Part shown: piece by piece, positions 7,562 to 12,186 of the stretch
How positions within the stretch are numbered: the stretch's first letter is position 1
Layout of the letters: each line of letters opens with the position of its first letter
Origin: Actinomycetota bacterium
Lineage (GTDB): Bacteria > Actinomycetota > Actinomycetes > Actinomycetales > Microbacteriaceae
Direction of reading: 5' to 3'
Assembly (NCBI GenBank): GCA_009704705.1
Contig: WLDR01000032.1
Coordinates: 1-12,186 of the forward strand
DNA length: 12,186 nucleotides
Translations under genes and position numbers: made by a program
The notes under the pieces: model-generated
Told to the model about the DNA's origin: nothing
Databases searched by the model: none
The model's input: the letters and a program-made list of their open reading frames with translations, nothing else

Positions 7562-7574
7562 CCAACATATTCGC
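7562..7574 (+). repeat. Inverted 13-mer, copy 1 (candidate operator half)
   Basis: CCAACATATTCGC matches the reverse complement of 7619-7631 at 12 of 13 positions. Its CAACA[A/T]ATT core is shared with the palindrome in front of xylA. It is a candidate binding site for the ROK regulator or another sugar-responsive factor. Confidence 0.45.
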
Positions 7575-7618
7575 CTACTGCCCAAGTTTGTTATGGATTC
7601 GTGACCAAATCCGGTAGC

Positions 7619-7631
7619 GCGAATTTGTTGG
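7619..7631 (-). repeat. Inverted 13-mer, copy 2 (candidate operator half)
   Basis: On the minus strand this reads CCAACAAATTCGC. It shares 12 of 13 positions with copy 1 and the 9-mer CAACAAATT exactly with the xylA-side palindrome. The centre-to-centre distance between the two copies is 57 nt, so cooperative binding or looping is possible. Confidence 0.45.
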
Positions 7632-7647
7632 ATAGGGGAACATATAG

Positions 7648-7687
7648 GTGGGTCTCCCTCGAGACCTACGCGTTCATTTCTCGCGTA
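7648..7687 (+). promoter_or_regulatory. Two back-to-back hairpins in the xylF leader
   Basis: First stem: GTGGGTCTC (7648-7656) with GAGACCTAC (7661-7669), nine pairs including one G-U, 4-nt loop CCTC. Second stem: TACGCG (7667-7672) with CGCGTA (7682-7687), six perfect pairs, 9-nt loop. They share 3 nt (7667-7669), so full formation of one trims the other. They end 32 nt before the xylF start. No known riboswitch is recognised; 5' mRNA stabilisation or a DNA-level dyad are the alternatives. Confidence 0.45.
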
Positions 7688-7719
7688 TCCAAGTGATAAA
7701 AAACTACGAAGGGAGAGAA

Positions 7720-8766
7720 ATGAAGAAGTCTTCATTGATCTCAATCGGTGCAGTCGTTGCAGCTTCGGCTCTTCTTCTCACCGGATGTTCGGCAACGGGC
7801 GGCGCTTCGGCTAGCCGTGCTTGCGTAATCCTGCCTGACTCCGAGTCGTCGCCTCGTTGGGAAAACAACGACCGCCCGGCTTTGGAAGCAGCTTTGACTG
7901 ACGCTGGCTTCGAGACCGACATCCAGAACGCCGGTGGCGACACCGCAAAGTACGCAACGATTGCCGACCAGCAGCTCGCAAAGGGCTGTGGCGTCATGGT
8001 TCTCGTTGACCTTCAGGGCGCCGGTGTAACCGTTGCTGAGAAGGCAAAGGCACAGGGCATTCCTGTTGTTGCTTACGACCGTCCGATTGCCGGCGCTGAC
8101 TTCTATGTCTCGTTCGACAACGAGGGCGTTGGAGCAATCCAGGGTGGATGTATCGTTGACGGCCTCGCTGCTCTTGGCAAGGACCCCAAGACGGCTGTTG
8201 TCGTCTACATCGGTGGAGACGCTGCTGACGGTAACGCCAAGATGTTCCGCGACGGCGCTGTTGGCGTCATGGAAGCTGCTGGCATCACGGCCGCTGCTGA
8301 GCCTGCTGGTGTCTGGGACGGCGCAAAGTCGGCAACCAACTTCGAGCAGGCTTTGACCTCGCTCGGCGGCAAGGTTGACGCTGTTTGGGCTGCTAACGAC
8401 CCCAACGCTGGTGGTGTCATCGAGATCCTCGCTAAGAACGGTCTTGCTGGCTCGGTTCCAGTTTCCGGTCAGGACGCAACCCCAGCTGGTCTGGGCAACG
8501 TGTTGCTCGGATTCCAGAGCTGCACCGTGTGGAAGCCTGCTTCGCTCGAAGCTGCTGCTGCATCGGAAATCATCATCGCCCTTCTGAAGGGTGAGACCCC
8601 TACCGCTGAGAAGATGACCGCTGACGGAGTTCCCTTCGTCGCTGTTACGCCCACCAAGATCACCAAGGACAACGTCATTGACGTCATTACCGCTGGTGAC
8701 GCTACCGCTGCTGACGTTTGCGTCGGCGACGTAGCTGCAGTGTGTGCTGAACTCGGCATTAAGTAA
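7720..8766 (+). CDS. xylF: Xylose ABC transporter substrate-binding lipoprotein (XylF-like)
   Basis: 348 residues. It has a lipoprotein signal: MKKSS, a hydrophobic stretch, then LLTGC with Cys23 as the lipidation site; the mature protein is held on the outer face of the membrane. The body is a type-I periplasmic binding fold (Peripla_BP_4) starting RACVILPDSESSPRWENNDRP. PVVAYDRPIAGADFYVSFDNEGVG (from about 115) closely resembles the AYDRMIxxADxDFYISFDNExVG segment of E. coli XylF, which supports D-xylose. WAANDPNAGG and GQDAT are further family motifs. Six cysteines besides the lipobox Cys (35, 90, 144, 268, 334, 342) could form disulfides. The start at 7720 has AAGGGAG 4 nt upstream and gives the signal peptide directly. 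Codons such as GCT and GGT are used far more than in neighbouring genes, in keeping with high expression. Confidence 0.92.
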   Translation: MKKSSLISIGAVVAASALLLTGCSATGGASASRACVILPDSESSPRWENNDRPALEAALTDAGFETDIQNAGGDTAKYATIADQQLAKGCGVMVLVDLQGAGVTVAEKAKAQGIPVVAYDRPIAGADFYVSFDNEGVGAIQGGCIVDGLAALGKDPKTAVVVYIGGDAADGNAKMFRDGAVGVMEAAGITAAAEPAGVWDGAKSATNFEQALTSLGGKVDAVWAANDPNAGGVIEILAKNGLAGSVPVSGQDATPAGLGNVLLGFQSCTVWKPASLEAAAASEIIIALLKGETPTAEKMTADGVPFVAVTPTKITKDNVIDVITAGDATAADVCVGDVAAVCAELGIK

Positions 8767-8770
8767 CACC

Positions 8771-8826
8771 CGCTGAATGAGAGCCTCGCGCCGGCCACAA
8801 GCTTGTCGGCGCGAGGTCTTTCAGCG
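8771..8826 (+). terminator. Long inter-cistronic hairpin after xylF (partial terminator or 3' stabiliser)
   Basis: The right arm 8804-8826 pairs without a break to a left arm with small bulges. CGCTGAA (8771-8777) pairs with TTCAGCG, then AGA with TCT, then CCTCGCGCCG (8784-8793) with CGGCGCGAGG (8807-8816), then ACA with TGT around an AGCT loop. Left-side bulges are TG, G and GCC. In all 23 pairs form, ten of them in one perfect GC-rich block. No T-run follows. It starts 4 nt after the xylF stop. In binding-protein operons such hairpins usually make the binding-protein mRNA more abundant than the transporter mRNA; that role is inferred here. Confidence 0.75.
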
Positions 8827-8832
8827 CAAGAT

Positions 8833-8875
8833 GGCGATATCGCCAAAGTCTTTAATCCAGTGACCACAGAGTCAC
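8833..8875. promoter_or_regulatory. 12-bp palindrome and GTGAC/GTCAC dyad upstream of xylG
   Basis: GGCGATATCGCC (8833-8844) is a perfect palindrome. GTGAC (8860-8864) and GTCAC (8871-8875) form a second perfect dyad with a 6-nt spacer. Between them, TTTAAT (8851-8856) resembles a -10 hexamer, but there is no good -35 in front. The arrangement hints at a regulated internal promoter for xylGH-galM or at RNA structure; neither is proven. Confidence 0.35.
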
Positions 8876-8906
8876 GCTGAGAAACTAATGTGTGACAGCT
8901 TTATCA

Positions 8907-8912
8907 AAGGAG
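8907..8912 (+). promoter_or_regulatory. Ribosome binding site fixing the GTG start of xylG
   Basis: AAGGAG lies 6 nt before GTG 8919. An earlier in-frame GTG at 8892 has no such site and would place this AAGGAG inside the coding region. Confidence 0.75.
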
Positions 8913-8918
8913 ATAATC

Positions 8919-9668
8919 GTGGGAACCACGCTCGTCGAGCTGAGTAACGTAACGAAGAGTTTTGGCCCGGTTGACGTTCTCAAGGGAGTCAACTTCAAGG
9001 TTGAAGAGGGCAAGGTCACCGCTCTAGTTGGTGATAACGGTGCCGGAAAATCCACTCTCATCAAGGGTCTCTCCGGGGTTCAGCCCTACGACGGAGGCAC
9101 CGTCTCTTTCGCCGGTCAGGAAGTTAGCCTGCGAACACCGCGTCAGGCATCGTCACTCGGCATCGAAGTGGTTTACCAAGACCTGGCGCTCTGCGAAAAC
9201 CTGGACATCGTGCAGAACATGTTCCTTGGTCGCGAGGAAAAGCACTTGACCCTTCTCGACGAGGCGTCAATGGAATTCGCCGCACAGAAGGCTCTCCAAT
9301 CACTTTCGGTTCGCACCGTCAAGTCCGTGCGGCAGAAGGTTTCATCGCTTTCGGGTGGACAGCGCCAGACGGTCGCTATTGCCCGTTCCGTGCTTCGCAA
9401 CGCCAAATTGGTGATTTTGGACGAACCAACGGCGGCCCTCGGTGTCGCTCAAACCGAGCAGGTGCTCAACCTCGTTCGCCGGCTGGCTGACAACGGCATT
9501 GCCGTCGTGATCATTAGTCACAACCTTGCCGACGTCTTTGAGGTAGCCGACAGAATTAGCGTGCTCTACCTCGGCCAGATGGTGGCTCACGTGGATGCGA
9601 AGAAGACGACCCGCGACGAAGTTGTCGCGTACATCACTGGTTCCAAAACGCCTGAGGGAGTTGCTTAA
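8919..9668 (+). CDS. xylG: Sugar ABC transporter ATP-binding protein, single-domain (XylG-like)
   Basis: 249 residues from GTG 8919, one complete ABC domain: Walker A GDNGAGKST (38-46), Q-loop Gln87 in VVYQDLAL, signature LSGGQRQ (144-150), Walker B LVILDEP (164-170), D-loop AALG and switch His201 in ISHN. VVYQDLALCENLDIVQNMFLG is typical of the carbohydrate uptake transporter-2 ATPases (XylG/RbsA/MglA/FrcA). Canonical XylG and RbsA have two fused ABC domains (about 500 residues); this protein stops after one, with no remnant of a second and with the permease starting 1 nt later. It must therefore work as a homodimer, as in the FrcA-like half-size group. It energises xylose import on the cytoplasmic side with XylF and XylH. 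The symbol follows context. Confidence 0.9.
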   Translation: MGTTLVELSNVTKSFGPVDVLKGVNFKVEEGKVTALVGDNGAGKSTLIKGLSGVQPYDGGTVSFAGQEVSLRTPRQASSLGIEVVYQDLALCENLDIVQNMFLGREEKHLTLLDEASMEFAAQKALQSLSVRTVKSVRQKVSSLSGGQRQTVAIARSVLRNAKLVILDEPTAALGVAQTEQVLNLVRRLADNGIAVVIISHNLADVFEVADRISVLYLGQMVAHVDAKKTTRDEVVAYITGSKTPEGVA

Positions 9669-9669
9669 C

Positions 9670-10902
9670 ATGACGTACACCACACCTATCGCCACGGGTC
9701 ACGAGGGTAGCGTTCGTGACCAGTTCCGTGCCTACCTTCAGCGTTTGCGCGGCGGAGAAATGGGCGCACTGCCCGCCATGCTGGCACTCGTTGTTCTCGG
9801 CATTCTCTTCTCTTCGCTGAGCCCTTACTTCCTCACCACGGGCAACCTCGCAAACTTGTTCGTGCAAGCATCCGCGCTCATGGTCATTGCCTTCGCGCTG
9901 GTCTTTGTCTTGCTCCTTGCAGAGATTGACCTTTCTGCGGGTGTTACCGGCGGATCGGGAATGGCTGTCTTCCAGGTGTTGAACGGCAATCTGGGCTGGA
10001 ACTGGATTGTCTCTCTCATCCTCGCCCTGGGAATGGGTGCCTTCATCGGTGCCTTCATCGGATTCTTTGTTTCCCGAATTGGTGTTCCCTCGTTCGTCGT
10101 AACGCTGGGTCTGTTCATTGCGTTGCAAGGATTCATGCTTCTCTTGCTTGGCGACGGTGGAATCTTCCGACTCGTGCAGCCTGAACTCAAGTCGATCATG
10201 AACAACAACATGCCCATCTGGGCTGGCTGGGTCATGCTCGCTATCGCGGTCTTCGGATCGTTGTCACTGAGCCTCGCTGACCGTCGACGTCGAACGAAGG
10301 TGGGCCTCCCAACGCGACCTTTCATCATGCTTCTCTTGAAAGTCGGCACAATTGCGGTCATTGGCGCAGTGATCGTCGGACTTCTCAGTGTCAACCGTGG
10401 TCAGGGACTGCTCGCTGTTGAGGGTGTTCCGATCGTCATCCCGATCGTGCTTCTGATTCTTGTCGTGGGAACGTTTGTGCTCGACCGAACCTTGTTTGGC
10501 CGTTACATCTACGCGGTTGGTGGCAACCCGGAGGCAGCTCGACGCGCGGGTATTAAGGTTGCACAAATCCGCCTGTATGCGTTCATCATCTGTTCTTCTC
10601 TTGCCGTTGTGTCAGGGTTGCTTCAGGCGAGCCGCATCGGTTCGATTGAGTCGACAGCCGGTCGTGAGATTGTGCTCTCTGGTGTCGCGGCGGCCGTGGT
10701 CGGTGGCGTGAGCCTCTTTGGTGGCCGTGGTCGTCTGGCCTACGCAGCCATCGGAGCTCTCGTTATCGCGATGATTGACAACGGCCTGGGCCTCATTGGG
10801 TTCCCCGCGGCAGCGACCTTCCTCATCACCGGTGGAGTTCTCGTCGCAGCAGCCACGGTCGACGCCCTGTCGCGTCGTCGCTCTGGCGTCGCGCTCACGT
10901 AG
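9670..10902 (+). CDS. xylH: Xylose ABC transporter permease (XylH-like)
   Basis: 410 residues, strongly hydrophobic, BPD_transp_2 family. After a 30-residue cytoplasmic start, about ten to twelve membrane segments follow, for example 34-50, 66-84, 112-134, 139-160, 183-201, 219-240, 253-271, 303-320, 335-350 and 356-398. AEIDLSAG (84-91) corresponds to the G-x-I-D-L-S-x-G signature of these permeases. GGNPEAARRAGI (284-295) is the cytoplasmic loop that couples to the ATPase. A basic linker DRRRRTK (204-210) and the extra helices around it give the longer size typical of XylH compared with RbsC (about 320). The ATG at 9670 lies 1 nt after the ATPase stop, with GAGGGAG 8 nt upstream, so translation is probably coupled. 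A single permease gene implies a homodimeric channel. Confidence 0.92.
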   Translation: MTYTTPIATGHEGSVRDQFRAYLQRLRGGEMGALPAMLALVVLGILFSSLSPYFLTTGNLANLFVQASALMVIAFALVFVLLLAEIDLSAGVTGGSGMAVFQVLNGNLGWNWIVSLILALGMGAFIGAFIGFFVSRIGVPSFVVTLGLFIALQGFMLLLLGDGGIFRLVQPELKSIMNNNMPIWAGWVMLAIAVFGSLSLSLADRRRRTKVGLPTRPFIMLLLKVGTIAVIGAVIVGLLSVNRGQGLLAVEGVPIVIPIVLLILVVGTFVLDRTLFGRYIYAVGGNPEAARRAGIKVAQIRLYAFIICSSLAVVSGLLQASRIGSIESTAGREIVLSGVAAAVVGGVSLFGGRGRLAYAAIGALVIAMIDNGLGLIGFPAAATFLITGGVLVAAATVDALSRRRSGVALT

Positions 10903-10922
10903 CGCTCGTCATTTCATCTGCC

Positions 10923-11969
10923 ATGCAGTCGATGACGCCGTTTCACTCCGTAGCGAACTCATCGGGTGCCGCTCTGACGCTGAGTGCTTTTGGGGCACGC
11001 ATTGTGGGCCTCACCATGCCCGATCGCCACGGGACGCTGGGCGACGTAGTGCTGGGGTTTGACGCGCCAGACGATTACGCCACGAACGTGAACACCTACA
11101 TGGGTGCGACAATCGGGCGGGTTGCCGGGCGCACGGCGAACGCGCACTTTGTCGGCGGCGGGCTTGACCTCTCGCTCACGCCGAACAACGGGCGACACAC
11201 TCTGCACGGTGGGTCAGTTGAGACCTGGGACCGCGTCGAGTGGCAGGCCGAAGAGGTGACGGATGCGCGCGGCAAGGGCATCCGGTTCACGCACGTCAGC
11301 CCCGCAGGGTCAGAAGGGTACCCGGGCACGGTTCACGCGACTTCGACCTATCTGCTGAGTGATGACAATGTGCTCACGTGCGAGATGCGTGCTGTCTCTG
11401 ATGCGCGCACACCGATAGCGATGACTCAGCATGCGTATTGGAACCTCTCGTCGGGTGGCGCCGGCACGGTCGTTGATGATGAGCTCTCGATCGCTGCTGA
11501 CCGGCGAGTCAGCATGACCAACGAACTCGTGCCCACGGGTGACGTCGTGTCGGTCGAGGGCACCGGGTTTGACTTCACCCAGCAGCGTCGCATCGGCGCG
11601 CTTCTGCCGTCAGACACGGGTGTTCCGTGGCCCGGCATCGATCACACGTATTTGTTGAATGGCCGCACGGCCGCGCTTTCTCCGTCGGCCGCGACCTCGC
11701 TGGGCACGCCCGTCGCGACGATGTATTCGCCAGCAAGCGGACGTCACCTTGAGCTCTTCACCACAGAGCCCGCGCTGCAGGTCTATCTCGGCTGCCACCT
11801 TTCGGGCGAGGTCGGTCACGAGGGGGATGTCTATTCGGCGGGCAACGGAATCTGTCTGGAGACCGTTCGTTTTCCTGACTCGCCGCTTCTGCCCGAGCTG
11901 CCCTCCATCGTCTGTGAAGCGGGCGAAGAATTTGTGCAGGAGTCGGTTTACCGGTTTACGACTCGTTGA
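10923..11969 (+). CDS. galM: Aldose 1-epimerase (mutarotase, GalM-like)
   Basis: 348 residues. It interconverts alpha and beta anomers of free aldoses in the cytoplasm; in this locus it would equilibrate imported xylose for XylA. GalM motifs: GRVAGRTANAHF (65-76), NNGRHTLHGG (88-97, substrate-binding His95), TQHAYWNL (168-175, catalytic acid His170), GIDHTYLLNG (238-247, Asp240) and GICLETVRFPDSP (309-321, catalytic base Glu313). Length matches bacterial GalM. The gene begins 20 nt after xylH, with no terminator between, so it is probably the last gene of the transport operon. ATG 10923 and ATG 10932 are both possible and neither has a clear Shine-Dalgarno sequence; translation may rely on coupling. 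The 3' end overlaps the converging minus-strand gene by 14 nt. The enzyme family is sure; preference for xylose over glucose or galactose is inferred. Confidence 0.92.
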   Translation: MQSMTPFHSVANSSGAALTLSAFGARIVGLTMPDRHGTLGDVVLGFDAPDDYATNVNTYMGATIGRVAGRTANAHFVGGGLDLSLTPNNGRHTLHGGSVETWDRVEWQAEEVTDARGKGIRFTHVSPAGSEGYPGTVHATSTYLLSDDNVLTCEMRAVSDARTPIAMTQHAYWNLSSGGAGTVVDDELSIAADRRVSMTNELVPTGDVVSVEGTGFDFTQQRRIGALLPSDTGVPWPGIDHTYLLNGRTAALSPSAATSLGTPVATMYSPASGRHLELFTTEPALQVYLGCHLSGEVGHEGDVYSAGNGICLETVRFPDSPLLPELPSIVCEAGEEFVQESVYRFTTR

Positions 11970-12186
11970 TTACGCCGATGCGGGCGAGGCGAGCGAGTGC
12001 CGCATCCTCAATCGGACTTTCAGGACCGATTGCCGCGCGCAGAATTCGCAGGGTCAGTCGCGTGGCTGGAATCACGAGCCAGCGAGGTTTGGCCCGCAGG
12101 CCGAGCATGCGTCGAAACTCGGGGCGAATCGACACGACGGCCGCATCGAACAGCAACCGGTAGGTCGGGCGCGCCAGGCGAGGCAG
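11956..12186 (-). CDS. MpaB/DUF2236-type oxygenase-like protein, C-terminal part (runs off right edge)
   Basis: On the minus strand a frame is open from the right edge to a TAA at 11958-11956, giving 76 residues. It begins LPRLARPTYRLLFDAAVVS and continues with RPEFRRMLGLRAKPRW and an Arg/Leu-rich helix. The pattern P-x-x-R-[PL]-x-[YW]-R-L-L-x-x-A-A-V-x-x-[LI]-[PR]-P-x-x-R-x-x-L-G-L is what I recall from the end of DUF2236 (oxygenase MpaB family) proteins, which bind haem in a helical fold. The haem-binding part would lie outside the window, so this is a family guess from a fragment. A TTG at 12156 is not taken as the start because homologous-looking sequence continues upstream. It is convergent with galM, with a 14-nt overlap of the two coding ends. 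Confidence 0.6.
   Translation of the reverse strand: MPRLARPTYRLLFDAAVVSIRPEFRRMLGLRAKPRWLVIPATRLTLRILRAAIGPESPIEDAALARLARIGVINES

Larger units (their letters stand above)
7482..7719 (+). other. Non-coding leader and regulatory region upstream of xylF
   Basis: This 238-nt gap has no convincing ORF. It contains the inverted 13-mer pair (7562-7574 and 7619-7631), a GGATT/AATCC dyad (7595-7612) between them and two hairpins (7648-7687). The length and structure suggest a separate promoter for the transporter genes. I could not find a convincing -35/-10 pair; CATATA at 7641-7646 is the best -10-like hexamer but lacks a good partner. Confidence 0.5.

Noticed and set aside
7648..7719. 24-codon in-frame extension of the xylF gene.
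   Set aside because: It would put charged residues before the lipoprotein signal peptide; ATG 7720 has a good ribosome binding site and gives a normal signal.
7741..8769. 342-codon open frame on the minus strand covering xylF.
   Set aside because: It mirrors the biased codons of xylF (Ser/Val-rich translation) and has no family features; shadow frame.
8860..8875. GTGAC-N6-GTCAC dyad considered as a CRP/GlxR site.
   Set aside because: The GTGA and TCAC half-sites are 8 nt apart, not 6, and the flanking bases do not complete TGTGA/TCACA.

Overview
The window reads as chromosomal DNA of a high-GC Gram-positive bacterium, most likely an actinobacterium of the Microbacteriaceae type. This rests on G/C-ending codons, frequent GTG/TTG starts, a short class-I xylose isomerase of the Streptomyces type, a ROK-type xylose regulator, and actinobacterial-looking FUSC, DUF2834 and MpaB/DUF2236 neighbours. 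The genus cannot be fixed from sequence alone.

Left flank (1-2388), housekeeping or unrelated genes: the N-terminal part of a FUSC-like membrane protein runs off the left edge on the minus strand. Then come three plus-strand genes: a DCC-family (DUF393) thiol-disulfide oxidoreductase-like protein, a small three-helix DUF2834 membrane protein, and rmuC.

Core (2416-11969), a compact D-xylose uptake and catabolism locus. On the minus strand, a ROK-family XylR-like repressor is followed after 39 nt by a Gfo/Idh/MocA oxidoreductase of the dihydrodiol/D-xylose dehydrogenase type. Divergently, on the plus strand, lie xylA (xylose isomerase) and xylB (xylulokinase), 3 nt apart. After a 238-nt non-coding leader come a lipoprotein xylose-binding protein (xylF-like), a single-domain ABC ATPase (xylG-like), a permease (xylH-like) and an aldose 1-epimerase (galM-like). 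Together these encode capture of xylose, import, anomer interconversion, isomerisation to xylulose and phosphorylation to xylulose 5-phosphate, which feeds the pentose phosphate pathway.

Regulatory DNA: the xylR/xylA divergent region holds a 17-bp near-perfect palindrome that is a good operator candidate. Its core is found again, as half-sites in an inverted pair, upstream of xylF. The xylF leader contains two back-to-back hairpins. The xylF-xylG gap contains a very long hairpin followed by a 12-bp perfect palindrome and a GTGAC/GTCAC dyad; this looks like the place where binding-protein and transporter expression are uncoupled.

Right flank (11956-12186): the C-terminal end of an MpaB/DUF2236-type oxygenase-like protein on the minus strand converges on galM with a 14-nt overlap. 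I see no CRISPR array, tRNA, rRNA, insertion sequence or phage gene. The gene content is recognisable. The unusual points are the half-size ATPase, the ROK regulator without its zinc cysteines, the oxidoreductase tied to xylR, and the structured non-coding regions around xylF.
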